Both the position numbers and the translations under genes were made by a program. A stretch of 64,000 nucleotides of DNA from an uncultured Clostridium sp. (GTDB lineage Bacteria > Bacillota > Clostridia > Lachnospirales > Lachnospiraceae): positions 3,705-67,704 of the forward strand of contig CABVBU010000012.1 in assembly GCA_902496665.1 (NCBI GenBank), given 5' to 3'. Below, piece after piece: positions 32,792-42,476 of this stretch (position 1 is the first letter of the stretch; every line of letters begins with the position of its first letter). Below the pieces are notes generated by a model that searched no databases, was not told the origin of the DNA, and worked only from the letters and a program-made list of their open reading frames with translations.

Positions 32792-34207
32792 TCAGTCATT
32801 CTCAAATACCGGCTCGGTCGGCTCACCGTATTCTTCTTTCGTGCTCGCCGTCTCATCGTTGATCTGAGTCAAAATTCCACTGGAATTTACCTTAAACTTG
32901 TTTCCATCGCGGTCCTTCACTGTTGTATTCTTTGAGATACGTCCGGAGGAGTTTACGACGTAAGTCTGGTATCCGCTGCTTCCATTCGGGATACTGATCA
33001 ATGCGTAACGACTGGAGCTGTCCGCTTCCTGAAGCTTACCCATATAATAGAGATATCCATTCTTCACACCGCTGACACCGCGTCCCGCGTAGGTTCCCTC
33101 ATTAAAGTAGAAGGTCGTCTTATTTCCATCGCCTTCCTCCACCGTCATCTTTCCCTTTACGGAGATTCTGGAGGATGCGTCAAAGTAATAGGAAGTGTAC
33201 TCTCCTGTCGATCCGATCTGTACCTTCTTTAATCCCTTCACCGGATTTCCCTTCTGGTCAAAGAGATATGTCTTTCCGTTGATCTTGACAAAGTCACTTG
33301 TGGACGCTTTTCCGTCCTTCGGACCTGTCTTCGGTGTTCCATCTTTCTCGAAATAGTACCAGACCACCGGCTCATCCACATTGTCCTGGAGCTGTTCCGG
33401 CGGATTTAAGGAGAGCCATCCGGTGATCGACGCACCGAGAGTCGCGTTCTGGATCCCACTCTCCGCAAAATATCTCCAGTTCTCGATCGTGTCCTTACTT
33501 GCGTTCTCCGGGTCACCTTCTAAATACACCCATCCGGTCTGCATCCGTCCGTCCTCGTCGAAGCAATAATATTTGCCATCGATCTTCATCACCTTATAAT
33601 CGCCGCCGTTACTGCTCGTCGACGGGCTGTTCTTCTTTCCGCTTGCAGAGAAGTAGAACCAGTATTTTCCATCGTCGCTCTCCGGTCCGTAGAGATCCTT
33701 ATCCTCATCCTTCGGCTCCAGATACTTCCAGCCGGTGGCCATAGCGCCGCTGGAGCTTAAATAGTAATCCCCATCCTCGGACCAACCGGTCTGCATAATT
33801 CCGTCGGAATCAAAGAGATAACTCTTTCCGTCGATCTTCTTCCAGCTGTCCTTCGTGACTTTTCCGCTGGAACCGAAATAGAACCAGTATGTCGTCCCGT
33901 TATCCCTGCTGTACGGGGAAGCCAGCTGCATCCATTTATTTGACACCATGATCCCGTTGGAATCCACATAGTAATCATTGTCTGCCCAGCTGTTGACCGC
34001 CATCTCGCCGTTGCTGTTCAAATATCTCCAGAGGTTGTCTGCGCCCTTTTTCCACTCGTTTGTCACGCGGTTTCCGTTTTTATCAAGATAAGTCCACACA
34101 TTATTATTGGAGAGCGCCCATCCCTCCGCCGCGTACGCGTTCATCGTCAGGCATCCGAAGGTCAGGACCGCCGCCGCTGCCAGTATTCTTAACCCTTTTC
34201 TCTTCAC
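32792..34207 (-). CDS. Secreted protein with choline-binding/cell-wall-binding type repeats
   Basis: A 471-aa exported protein. GTG 34207 with AAGGAG gives a clean signal peptide (KRKGLRILAAAAVLTFGCLT, cleavage after NAYA); the frame is open further upstream without support. The mature part consists almost entirely of imperfect aromatic repeats of about 20-30 residues, e.g. WTYLDKNGNRVTNEWKKG, YLFDSDGIMQTGWSEDGDYY, YCFDEDGRMQTGWVYL and YLFDQKGNPVKGLKKV. This is the pattern of choline/cell-wall-binding repeats (W/Y-x-Y-F/L...G-x-M-x-T/N-G-W). There is no catalytic domain and no sortase motif. The C-terminus is acidic. It probably binds teichoic or lipoteichoic acid at the surface; the role is unknown. 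Confidence 0.85.
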   Translation of the reverse strand: MKRKGLRILAAAAVLTFGCLTMNAYAAEGWALSNNNVWTYLDKNGNRVTNEWKKGADNLWRYLNSNGEMAVNSWADNDYYVDSNGIMVSNKWMQLASPYSRDNGTTYWFYFGSSGKVTKDSWKKIDGKSYLFDSDGIMQTGWSEDGDYYLSSSGAMATGWKYLEPKDEDKDLYGPESDDGKYWFYFSASGKKNSPSTSSNGGDYKVMKIDGKYYCFDEDGRMQTGWVYLEGDPENASKDTIENWRYFAESGIQNATLGASITGWLSLNPPEQLQDNVDEPVVWYYFEKDGTPKTGPKDGKASTSDFVKINGKTYLFDQKGNPVKGLKKVQIGSTGEYTSYYFDASSRISVKGKMTVEEGDGNKTTFYFNEGTYAGRGVSGVKNGYLYYMGKLQEADSSSRYALISIPNGSSGYQTYVVNSSGRISKNTTVKDRDGNKFKVNSSGILTQINDETASTKEEYGEPTEPVFEND

Positions 34208-34468
34208 TCGTCTCGTCTCCTTCCTGTATCCCGTCAGGCATGCAGCCGCTCTTGTTCCACATGCGGCAGTCACACACTAAAATTTTCTAACTATATAATA
34301 CATCTGATTTTATTTTACCAGTAACTCCCTGAATATTCAACAGAAAATACCTGTCAATTCTCTTAAGTCCCAACACAGTTCTGCCGCATTCCCGCCACAG
34401 AAAGACACATTTTCCGTTCATGTTCCCCATATTTCCGCCAACATTCCGCATTCCATCCCCACTCCTAT
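34208..34468. other. Divergent intergenic region without gene
   Basis: AT-rich leader between the secreted repeat protein and the methyltransferase operon. Apart from the promoter entered separately, no frame or hairpin worth calling was found. On the minus strand TATTATATAG near 34290 may be the -10 for the repeat protein. Confidence 0.4.
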
Positions 34469-34497
34469 TTGACAGTATCCCCCGAATCTATTATACT
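34469..34497 (+). promoter_or_regulatory. Promoter of the methyltransferase-trkA-trkH operon
   Basis: TTGACA (34469-34474), a 17-bp spacer and TATACT (34492-34497), 75 bases before the start codon. Confidence 0.85.
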
Positions 34498-34571
34498 GGT
34501 ATATCATAGGCATTTTATGCCCTGATCCGTTTTTACGCAAAAAAGTCTAAAGAAAGAGATGGAATACAATT

Positions 34572-35432
34572 ATGTGGATAGCAGATGGATGGAAGGACTA
34601 CGAAGTCATCGACTGTTCCGGCGGTGAAAAGCTGGAACGTTGGGGAAAATATATTCTGGTCCGTCCGGATCCCCAGGTCATCTGGGATACCGATAAAAAG
34701 GCACCACAGTGGAGAAAGATGAACGGCCACTACCACAGAAGCTCCAAAGGCGGCGGCGAGTGGGAATTCTTCAGTCTCCCGGAGCAGTGGAGCATCAACT
34801 ACAAAGGCCTGACTTTCCAGTTAAAGCCCTTCAGCTTTAAACACACCGGTCTTTTCCCGGAACAGGCGGCAAACTGGGACTGGTTTGGCGAAAAGATCAA
34901 AAACGCGGGACGCCCGGTCAAGGTCTTAAACCTCTTCGCCTACACCGGCGGAGCAACACTGGCAGCCGCGAAAGCCGGAGCTTCCGTGACCCATGTTGAT
35001 GCCTCCAAGGGCATGGTCGCCTGGGCAAAGGAAAATGCGAAGTCCAGCGGCCTTGAGGACGCGCCGATCCGCTGGATCGTGGATGACTGCGTAAAATTCG
35101 TAGAGCGCGAGATCCGCCGTGGAAACCACTACGACGCGATCATCATGGACCCGCCCTCCTATGGAAGAGGCCCGAAGGGCGAGATCTGGAAGATCGAGGA
35201 CGCGATCTACCCGCTCGTAAAGCTCTGCGCGAAGCTCCTCTCCGACAAGCCGTTATTCTACCTGATCAACTCCTACACCACCGGACTTGCCCCGGCGGTG
35301 CTGACTTACATGCTCGGAACAGCCGTTGTTCCGCAGTTCGGCGGAACTGTAAGATCTGAGGAGATCGGACTTCCGGTTACAAGTTCCAAACTCGTACTCC
35401 CGTGCGGCGCTTCCGGACGCTGGGAAGCGTAA
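34572..35432 (+). CDS. Class I SAM-dependent rRNA methyltransferase (RlmI/RlmK-like)
   Basis: A 286-aa methyltransferase. Seen: GLFPEQAANWDWF, the SAM-binding motif VLNLFAYTGGATLAAAKAGA (about 117-136), VDASKGMVAWAKENA (acidic ribose-binding loop), and catalytic DYDAIIMDPPSYGRGPKGE-like motif (DAIIMDPPSYGRG). It resembles the C-terminal domain of 23S rRNA m5C/m7G methyltransferases RlmI and RlmKL but lacks a PUA domain. It should modify rRNA or another nucleic acid. First gene of an apparent operon with trkA (24-base gap) and trkH, a pairing without obvious functional link. Confidence 0.85.
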   Translation: MWIADGWKDYEVIDCSGGEKLERWGKYILVRPDPQVIWDTDKKAPQWRKMNGHYHRSSKGGGEWEFFSLPEQWSINYKGLTFQLKPFSFKHTGLFPEQAANWDWFGEKIKNAGRPVKVLNLFAYTGGATLAAAKAGASVTHVDASKGMVAWAKENAKSSGLEDAPIRWIVDDCVKFVEREIRRGNHYDAIIMDPPSYGRGPKGEIWKIEDAIYPLVKLCAKLLSDKPLFYLINSYTTGLAPAVLTYMLGTAVVPQFGGTVRSEEIGLPVTSSKLVLPCGASGRWEA

Positions 35433-35456
35433 TTAATTGAAAGGATCGGTAAACAT

Positions 35457-36815
35457 ATGAAGATCATCATTGTCGGCTGCGGAAAAGTCGGCGTGAGCCT
35501 TGCGGAGCGCTTAAGCGCCGAGGGCCACGATCTCGTTATGGTCGATATGAATCCGCAGAAAGTGGAACATCTTTCCAACCAGTTTGACGCCCTTGGAATC
35601 GTTGGAAACGGCGCCAGCTTCAATATCCAGCAGGAGGCCGGAGTGGAAAGCGCGGACCTCTTTATCGCTGTCACCGGCGAGGACGAATTAAACCTCCTCT
35701 GCTGCCTGATGGCGAAGAAGACCGGACACTGTGACACCATTGCCCGCGTAAGAAACCCGCTCTATAATAAGGAGATCCGCTTCATCCAGGAGAAGCTCGG
35801 ACTCTCCATGATCATCAACCCGGAGCTGACGGCGGCCAGAGAGATCTTAAAGCTCTTAAAATTCCCATCCGCCATCAAGATCGACACCTTCGCAAAGGGA
35901 CGTGTCGAGCTTCTCCGTTTCCGCTTAAAGCCGGAGATCGGTTTCGGCGGAAAAACTGTCATGGATATCATGAGACAGTTAAAATGCGATGTCCTGATCT
36001 GTGCCGTTGAGCGCGGATCCGAGGTCGTGATCCCGAACGGAAGCTTTGTCCTTCAGGATACGGATATCCTCTCCATCGTGGGATCTCTGGAAAATACGGC
36101 CCAGTTTTTTGAAAAGATCGGTCTCCGCTCAAAATCAGTAAAAAATTCCCTGATCATCGGCGGCGGCACCATCGCCCACTATCTGGCCCAGGACCTCTTA
36201 AAGATCGGGTTCCGTGTCCGGATCATCGAGCAGCGGAAAGAGCGCTGCGATTACTTAAGCGAGGTGATTCCCGGCGCTGACATCATAAACGGAGATGGAA
36301 GTGATCGGGATCTTCTTCTGGAAGAAGGCCTGACCTACGCTGATTCCCTTGTGGCCCTCACCGGACTTGACGAGGAGAATATCTTCCTCGCCCTCTACGG
36401 AAAGCTCCACTCCAACGCAAAGCTCATCGCGAAGGTCAATAAGATCGCCTTCGATGACGTGATCGACAGCTTCGGTATCGACAGCATCATCTACCCGAAG
36501 TACCTGACGGCAGATTATATCTTACAGTACGTCCGTGCCCGCCAGAACACCATCGGCTGCAACGTGGAAACGCTGTATAAGATCCTGGACGGCCGTGCCG
36601 AGGCACTGGAATTCTCCATCAAAGAGGATTCCGCTGTCACGAATGTGCCGCTCATGGACTTAAACTTAAAGGACAACCTTCTGATCTGCTGCATCAACCG
36701 CAACGGTCAGATCCTCACCCCCCGCGGTCAGAATATGATCATGGTGGGCGACACCGTGATTCTCGTGACCACAAACCGCGGTCTCGGTGATATCCGGGAT
36801 ATCTTAAAATCATAA
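35457..36815 (+). CDS. trkA: Trk potassium uptake regulatory subunit TrkA
   Basis: A 452-aa cytosolic regulator with duplicated RCK_N-RCK_C halves. The first nucleotide-binding fold is MKIIIVGCGKVGVSLAERL, with VDMNPQKVEHL and the acidic D of DLFIAVTGEDELN. The second starts SLIIGGGTIAHYLAQDL (about 230) with IIEQRKERCDYL. NAD(H)/ATP binding gates the TrkH channel. It sits 12 bases upstream of trkH. Length is standard (about 455 aa). Confidence 0.96.
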   Translation: MKIIIVGCGKVGVSLAERLSAEGHDLVMVDMNPQKVEHLSNQFDALGIVGNGASFNIQQEAGVESADLFIAVTGEDELNLLCCLMAKKTGHCDTIARVRNPLYNKEIRFIQEKLGLSMIINPELTAAREILKLLKFPSAIKIDTFAKGRVELLRFRLKPEIGFGGKTVMDIMRQLKCDVLICAVERGSEVVIPNGSFVLQDTDILSIVGSLENTAQFFEKIGLRSKSVKNSLIIGGGTIAHYLAQDLLKIGFRVRIIEQRKERCDYLSEVIPGADIINGDGSDRDLLLEEGLTYADSLVALTGLDEENIFLALYGKLHSNAKLIAKVNKIAFDDVIDSFGIDSIIYPKYLTADYILQYVRARQNTIGCNVETLYKILDGRAEALEFSIKEDSAVTNVPLMDLNLKDNLLICCINRNGQILTPRGQNMIMVGDTVILVTTNRGLGDIRDILKS

Positions 36816-36827
36816 AGGAGCGATTCC

Positions 36828-38270
36828 ATGAATTATTCGATGATCTTTTATATTATCGGCTGGATTCTGGACGTGGAGGCGGCGCTTCTCGTGCCGTCCC
36901 TGGCAGTCTCCCTGCTCTACCATGAAAGCTGCGCGCTGGCATTCTTCATCACGATCGTCCTCTGCCTGATCCCGGGTGTGATCCTTGTCCGCAAGCAGCC
37001 GAAAAACAAGGTATTCTACGCAAGGGAAGGTTCCGTGACGGTCGCCTTAAGCTGGATCGTCATGAGTATCATGGGTTCCATCCCGTTCCTCTTAAGCGGA
37101 TCCATCACAAATCCGGTAGACGCCCTGTTTGAGACTGTATCCGGATTTACAACGACCGGTGCCAGTATTCTTCCCGCCGTGGAGCCGCTTCAGCACGGCA
37201 TCCTGTTCTGGAGGAGTTTTACACACTGGATCGGCGGTATGGGCGTTCTCGTGTTCCTTCTCTGCCTTCTTCCGCTTACCGGAAACGGCTATCATATGAA
37301 CCTCATGAAGGCAGAAAGCCCGGGACCCTCTGTCACAAAGCTGGTCCCGAAGGTGCAGTCCACCGCAAAGATCCTCTACGGACTTTATCTCTTCCTGACG
37401 GTTCTGGAGTTTATTCTCCTGCTTGTGGGACGGATGCCGGTGTTTGATTCCCTGTGTACCGCTTTCGGTACCGCGGGAACCGGAGGTTTCGGTATCAAGA
37501 ATGACAGCTTCGGAAGCTATTCCACCTACCTGCAGAGCGTAGTTACCGTGTTTATGATCCTCTTTGGCATCAATTTTAACGTGTACTTCCTCTTCTATAT
37601 GAAAAAGCCGAAGGAAGCGCTGCGCTGCGAGGAAGCGCGCTGGTACCTCGGGATCATTGCCGCGTCGATCCTCGTCATTACGTTTTTTGTCCGGGATTTC
37701 TTTGACAGCCTGTTCCTCGCGTTCCACCATGTCGCGTTTCAGGTTGCTTCCATCATCACGACCACCGGCTTCGCCACCGTGGACTTTAACCTCTGGCCGA
37801 CAGTCCCAAAAACGATCCTGGTGCTCTTAATGTTTATCGGTGCCTGCGCGGGAAGTACCGGCGGCGGCATTAAGGTGTCCCGTATCGTGCTGTTATTCCG
37901 TTCCCTGACAAAGGAGCTCTCCCAGAGTCTCCATCCGAATCAGGTCCGCAAGATCCATTTTGAGGGACGCGCGGTGGAGCATGTGGTCCTCCGCTCCGTA
38001 AATGTCTTCATGGCGGCATACATCCTGATCTTCGCGATCTCCGTGCTGCTCATCGGCATCGACAACTTCGATCTTGTAACAAACTTTACCGCCGTAGCGG
38101 CGACCTTAAATAACATCGGACCGGGGCTGGAGCTCGTGGGACCGGCCCAGAACTTTGCACTGTTCTCCAACTTCTCCAAGCTGGTTCTGACCTTTGATAT
38201 GCTTGCCGGACGTCTGGAGCTCTTCCCGCTGCTGCTGCTTTTCTATCGGGGTACTTGGAAGAGATTCTAA
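36828..38270 (+). CDS. trkH: Trk/Ktr-type potassium channel subunit TrkH
   Basis: A 480-aa membrane protein with four pore-loop repeats. Selectivity segments visible: FTTTGASI (first), GTAGTGGFGI (second), TTTGFATVDF (third) and NNIGPGLELVG (fourth), plus GACAGSTGGGIKVSR in the gating loop. It forms the K+-conducting channel working with the TrkA just upstream. Terminator follows 79 bases later. Confidence 0.96.
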   Translation: MNYSMIFYIIGWILDVEAALLVPSLAVSLLYHESCALAFFITIVLCLIPGVILVRKQPKNKVFYAREGSVTVALSWIVMSIMGSIPFLLSGSITNPVDALFETVSGFTTTGASILPAVEPLQHGILFWRSFTHWIGGMGVLVFLLCLLPLTGNGYHMNLMKAESPGPSVTKLVPKVQSTAKILYGLYLFLTVLEFILLLVGRMPVFDSLCTAFGTAGTGGFGIKNDSFGSYSTYLQSVVTVFMILFGINFNVYFLFYMKKPKEALRCEEARWYLGIIAASILVITFFVRDFFDSLFLAFHHVAFQVASIITTTGFATVDFNLWPTVPKTILVLLMFIGACAGSTGGGIKVSRIVLLFRSLTKELSQSLHPNQVRKIHFEGRAVEHVVLRSVNVFMAAYILIFAISVLLIGIDNFDLVTNFTAVAATLNNIGPGLELVGPAQNFALFSNFSKLVLTFDMLAGRLELFPLLLLFYRGTWKRF

Positions 38271-38348
38271 TTAAGTAAACATTCCCGATAACAGATGCAA
38301 TTTTGACACTTTGATTGATCCGTGTTGAAAAATCTGATTGCCGGAAAT

Positions 38349-38398
38349 AAAAAGTGGATATCCCAGAGTCACATCATTGACTCTGGATATCCACTTTT
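38349..38398 (+). terminator. Terminator of the trk operon
   Basis: AAAAGTGGATATCC-AGAGTCA pairs with TTGACTCT-GGATATCCACTTTT, followed by CTTTTTATTTTT. Confidence 0.9.
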
Positions 38399-38497
38399 CT
38401 TTTTATTTTTCTGTCTTTTTTCCACCGGACAGCGGGCAGGCGGGCATCACCGCTTCCCTATCATATTTATCTATGACGCTGAATCGTCCATATTGTA

Positions 38498-39286
38498 TCA
38501 CCCAAGTGCCACATCCAGCATCATCATCAGGGCAAATCCAACCGCAAACCCGATGGTCCCGATATTCGAGTGCTCTCCCTCCGCGGTCTCCGGGATCAGT
38601 TCCTCCACGACCACGTACATCATGGCACCTGCAGCGAAGGCGAGAAGATACGGCAGGACCGGAGCGAGGACCCTGTATAGCAGCACAGTCAAAAGCGCTG
38701 CGACAGGCTCTACAACACCGGAAAGCGTTCCATACAGAAATGCCCGGTTGCTACTCATTCCCTCACCCTTGAGCGGCAGGGAAATGATCGCGCCCTCCGG
38801 GAAGTTCTGGATTGCAATCCCGACGGACAGGGCAAACGCACCGGCTAAGGTGATCCCACTGTTTGCCGTGAGAAGTCCCGCGAACATGACACCGACTGCC
38901 ATTCCTTCCGGAATATTATGAAGGGTCACCGCAAGGACAAGCATCGTATTTTTTTTTAATGTGCAGGACGGACCTTCCGGTTCGTCGCACCCGATGTGAA
39001 GATGAGGCACATGCCCGTCAAGGAACAGCAGGAACAGGATGCCGCAGAAAAATCCGGTCACCGCAGGCAGAAACGCCAGACGTCCCAGATCCGCAGAAAG
39101 ATTCATGGACGGGATCAGAAGTGACCACACGGATGCCGCCACCATGACACCGGACGCAAAGCCCAGAAGACCTTTTTCCACATTCTGACGGATCCCCTTC
39201 TTCATAAAATATACGCACGCAGCTCCAAGTGTCGTCCCCGCAAACGGGATCATGATCCCAAGAATAATATTTCCGATATTTTCCAT
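38498..39286 (-). CDS. ZIP family metal transporter (ZupT-like)
   Basis: A 262-aa membrane protein with 8 helices importing Zn2+, Fe2+ or similar cations. Metal-site motifs: VTLHNIPEGMAVG (helix 4) and AIQNFPEGAIISLPL (helix 5), the HNxPEG pair of the GufA/ZupT group. A His-rich loop, HVPHLHIGCDEPEG, lies between helices 3 and 4. ATG 39286 is chosen for AAAGGAG upstream; the frame extends 19 codons further without support. Neighbour of the feo operon but separated by a terminator, so regulated independently. Confidence 0.92.
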   Translation of the reverse strand: MENIGNIILGIMIPFAGTTLGAACVYFMKKGIRQNVEKGLLGFASGVMVAASVWSLLIPSMNLSADLGRLAFLPAVTGFFCGILFLLFLDGHVPHLHIGCDEPEGPSCTLKKNTMLVLAVTLHNIPEGMAVGVMFAGLLTANSGITLAGAFALSVGIAIQNFPEGAIISLPLKGEGMSSNRAFLYGTLSGVVEPVAALLTVLLYRVLAPVLPYLLAFAAGAMMYVVVEELIPETAEGEHSNIGTIGFAVGFALMMMLDVALG

Positions 39287-39374
39287 CGTTTTTGTCTCCT
39301 TTGATCCGCGAAGGCCGTCCGGACCCCGGCGCGGCTCTCGCAATCTTCCTTCTATAAGCTATGCGGTTTCCAAC

Positions 39375-39426
39375 ATAAAAGATCCAGGCCACGAAGCGAT
39401 GTCCGCCTCTGACCTGGATCTTTTAT
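39375..39426 (-). terminator. Terminator of the feo operon
   Basis: ATAAAAGATCCAGG (39375-39388) and CCTGGATCTTTTAT (39413-39426) are perfect 14-bp complements. Located between feoB and the ZIP gene. Confidence 0.85.
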
Positions 39427-39463
39427 AGAGTTTCTATGGAATAATGAAGTGATACTGCTAAAA

Positions 39464-41647
39464 TTAAGCTGCTACAGAACGGCGGGATGCCTTCTTCTGG
39501 TTCTTATATGGATCCGGACGGAACAGCATATAGAGGAATCCGAGAAGAACAACAACAGCTGCTGCTGTGCCGATTCCGAAGGAACCGCCTTCCATAAGAA
39601 GTCCGAACTGGTAGAACATCAGTGCTACACAGTAAGCGAATACGTTCTGGAAAACAATTGCGAACCAGAACCACTTTCTGGACTGCATCTGCTGAGCCAT
39701 TGTGGAAATAGCCGCCAGACACGGGGAGTTTAACAGGTTGAATACAAGGAAGGAGAAGGCTGCTGCCATTGTCGGGAACCAGTCTCTGATCGCGGCTGCG
39801 ACAACGTCTGTCTCCTCAGAGAGATCCTCGCTGACATTTGCAAGGACACCCATTGTGGAAACGATACCCTCTTTTGCGGAGAATCCGGAGATTGCCGCTG
39901 CAACGCACTGCCATTTGCCCCATCCGAGAGGAGTGAAAATCCATGCAAGAGCGCTTCCGAGGATCGCCATCAAGCAGTTCTCTGTGTCTTCTACCATACC
40001 GAACGCGCCATTCTCGAATCCGAAGGTGGAAAGGATCCACATGATTACGCAGGCAAGGAACAGGATCGTTCCGGCTTTCTTAATGAAGCCCCACAGACGC
40101 TCCCAGGTGTGCATAAGAACAGTCTTGGCAGACGGGATGTGGTATGCCGGTAACTCCATAACGAACGGAGCTGCCTCGCCGGAGAACGGTTTTGTCTTCT
40201 TTAACATGATCGCTGCTACAAGGACGCAGGCGATACCTAACGCGTACATTAAGAATGCTGTATTTCCGGCATCGGAGTAATCTCCGGAGGTCCAGCCGAC
40301 CATGATGCCGCCTAACAGAGCGATGACCGGAAGCTTCGCGCCGCACGGAATAAATGTGGCTGTCATAATGGTAAGACGTCTGTCGTTATCATTTTCGATG
40401 GTCTTGGAAGCCATGATACCCGGGATACCGCAGCCGGATGCGATAAGGAGCGGAATGAAGCTCTTACCGGAAAGTCCGAAATGACGGAACACACGGTCCA
40501 TGACGAATGCGATACGTACCATGTATCCGCAGTCCTCAAGGATGGAAAGCATTAAGAATAAGAGTGCCATCTGCGGAAGGAATCCGAATACAGCGAAGAG
40601 TCCGCCGAGGATACCGTCTACAACAAGGCTCTGGATAAAGTCGCTTGCGCCTGCTGCCGCGAGAGCTGCGCCTGCCCATTCCTGAATGCCGCCGCCGAAT
40701 GTATCATTGGCCCAGTCTGTACCCATAGTACCAAGTGTGCTTACACAGATGTAGTAAACGAACCACATCACTGCCGCGAAGATCGGGATACCTAAGATAC
40801 GGTTTGTAACGATTTTATCGATCTTATCGGAGGTGGAGAGCTTCTTGCCGGATTTCTTAACGGCCTTGTCGATCACGCTTCCGATGTATGTATAACGCTC
40901 GTCTGTGATGATGCTCTCTGTATCGTCATCGGTCTCTTTCTCAAGACGGGTCACCTCTGTGTTGACCGCTGCCATAGCGGATGCCGGAAGATGTAACTGC
41001 TCGATGACCTTGCTGTCCTTCTCAAGAAGCTTGATCGCGAACCATCTCTTCTGGTCTGCGTCCACAGCGTCACCGACAGCCTCCTCAACCTTCTCGATCG
41101 CGTTTTCAACGCTTCCGGAGAAGATGCCGGCCGGGTTCTTCCACTCGTTCTTCTTCGCTGCTTCGATCGCCTTATCGACAACTTCCTTAAGGCCTGTGCC
41201 CTTTAACGCGGAAGTCTCAACAACTTCACAGCCGAAGATCTCGGAAAGCTTCTTCACATCGATCTTATCCCCGCTCTTTGCAAGCAGGTCAGCCATGTTT
41301 AACGCGATCACGACCGGAATACCGATCTCGAGGATCTGAGTTGTCAGATATAAGTTTCTCTCAATGTTTGTTGCATCTACCAGATTGATGATCGCCTGCG
41401 GTTTCTCGTGAACGAGATAATCACGGCTTACAACTTCCTCCAGTGTGTACGGAGAAAGGGAGTAAACACCCGGAAGGTCTGTGATGATGATCTCTTCACC
41501 GCTCTTTGAAGATTTTAATTTACCTTCTTTTTTCTCTACTGTTACACCCGGCCAGTTTCCGACGTACTGGTTCGCGCCTGTGAGGGCATTGAACATGGTC
41601 GTCTTACCACAGTTCGGGTTGCCGGCTAATGCGATTTTAATAGCCAT
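39464..41647 (-). CDS. feoB: Ferrous iron transporter FeoB
   Basis: A 727-aa Fe2+ transporter. The N-terminal G-domain shows G1 GNPNCGKTTMFN (9-20), G2 GNWPGVTVEKKEG, G3 DLPGVYSLSPY, and G4 NMADL. After a helical GDI-like segment (to about 260) come two Gate domains; ASGCGIPGIMASKTIENDND and FIPCGAKLPVIALLGG are the conserved Cys-containing motifs of helix regions lining the path. The C-terminal FSAKEGIVSTMG is also typical. It is the last gene of the feo operon (Cys-rich protein, two FeoA, FeoB), downstream of a Fur box, so iron-repressed. Confidence 0.97.
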   Translation of the reverse strand: MAIKIALAGNPNCGKTTMFNALTGANQYVGNWPGVTVEKKEGKLKSSKSGEEIIITDLPGVYSLSPYTLEEVVSRDYLVHEKPQAIINLVDATNIERNLYLTTQILEIGIPVVIALNMADLLAKSGDKIDVKKLSEIFGCEVVETSALKGTGLKEVVDKAIEAAKKNEWKNPAGIFSGSVENAIEKVEEAVGDAVDADQKRWFAIKLLEKDSKVIEQLHLPASAMAAVNTEVTRLEKETDDDTESIITDERYTYIGSVIDKAVKKSGKKLSTSDKIDKIVTNRILGIPIFAAVMWFVYYICVSTLGTMGTDWANDTFGGGIQEWAGAALAAAGASDFIQSLVVDGILGGLFAVFGFLPQMALLFLMLSILEDCGYMVRIAFVMDRVFRHFGLSGKSFIPLLIASGCGIPGIMASKTIENDNDRRLTIMTATFIPCGAKLPVIALLGGIMVGWTSGDYSDAGNTAFLMYALGIACVLVAAIMLKKTKPFSGEAAPFVMELPAYHIPSAKTVLMHTWERLWGFIKKAGTILFLACVIMWILSTFGFENGAFGMVEDTENCLMAILGSALAWIFTPLGWGKWQCVAAAISGFSAKEGIVSTMGVLANVSEDLSEETDVVAAAIRDWFPTMAAAFSFLVFNLLNSPCLAAISTMAQQMQSRKWFWFAIVFQNVFAYCVALMFYQFGLLMEGGSFGIGTAAAVVVLLGFLYMLFRPDPYKNQKKASRRSVAA

Positions 41648-41762
41648 TTTTCATCCTCCTATTTTGCTGCACTTGTGTTGTCACTGTCCACCTTCCAGAC
41701 GGACAGCAACCAGATTTTGCCGATGTCCTGCATACACATCAGGCAAAACATTTATCCCGCCA

Positions 41763-41987
41763 TTAAACAGTAACGACTTCGACACTTTCCGCATCGTCTC
41801 TTCTCAAAGACAGTTCATATCCACGGACCGTGATCTCGACCGGATCACCGAGCGGCGCTACTTTACGAACGTAGATCTCGCTGTTTTTGGTAATGCCCAT
41901 GTCCATGATTCTGCGGCGGAATGCGCCCTCTCCGTTGATCTTTACAACTTTAACCGTTGTATGTACCGGAACTTCACGTAATGTCAT
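41763..41987 (-). CDS. feoA: FeoA family protein (second copy, proximal to feoB)
   Basis: A 74-aa SH3-like protein: LREVPVHTTVKVVKINGEGA, then RRRIMDMGITKNSEIYVRKV and GDPVEITVRGYELSLRRDDA, the complete FeoA signature. FeoA binds FeoB and modulates Fe2+ transport. It lies 115 bases upstream of feoB. The gap holds a hairpin-like stretch similar to the internal stem of the 131-bp element (TTTTGCCGATG...CATCAGGCAAAA, about 41716-41750). Confidence 0.92.
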   Translation of the reverse strand: MTLREVPVHTTVKVVKINGEGAFRRRIMDMGITKNSEIYVRKVAPLGDPVEITVRGYELSLRRDDAESVEVVTV

Positions 41988-42232
41988 GTCTTCTCCTTTC
42001 TATCCTTGTGAACCACTCCTGCGGTCCGGATCCATTCCCCTGCCTTTTGTATAATTTTTCCAAAAATTTTCGATTAGTTGTTGCTAATTAGTGCATACTA
42101 ACCTTTGGGGAAAAAGCAAAGTGGGAAATCTCCCACTTGAACTTTCATCATCCATAACTGCCCTATTCTTCCCAGCCTGCACTTCCTTGCGGGGTAACGC
42201 AAACTGCTGAACAGTTACCGTCTTTTTTCCGG

Positions 42233-42448
42233 CTACTGCACCATAACGTGCTTTGCCATCTCCTTATTGATCGCGACTCTGGAATCCTTGATGTTTACGA
42301 TCAGGTTTCCGTTGAGTTCAGAGATCACTGTCACTGCCGCTCCGTCCACGAAGCCAAGATTCGCGAGGAATCTCTTTGTATCCTCTGCTCCGCCGACTCG
42401 CTGGATCATGCCGGTCTCACCGGCACGTAAAAATGTCATTGGCATCAT
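42233..42448 (-). CDS. feoA: FeoA family protein (first copy)
   Basis: A 71-aa FeoA-domain protein: TFLRAGETGMIQRVGGAEDT, then KRFLANLGFVDGAAVTVISE and INIKDSRVAI-like end (IVNIKDSRVAINKEMAKHV). Divergent from the second copy (about one third identical by eye), so it is not a recent duplication. 28 bases after the Cys-rich gene and 245 bases before the second feoA. Two FeoA proteins may form a hetero-assembly on FeoB. Confidence 0.88.
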   Translation of the reverse strand: MMPMTFLRAGETGMIQRVGGAEDTKRFLANLGFVDGAAVTVISELNGNLIVNIKDSRVAINKEMAKHVMVQ

Positions 42449-42476
42449 GTTTCCTCCTCTTTACACTCCCATCCGC

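Noticed and set aside
41716..41750. A third full copy of the 131-bp element between feoA and feoB
   Set aside because: Only a degenerate stem resembling the internal hairpin is present; terminal repeats are missing.
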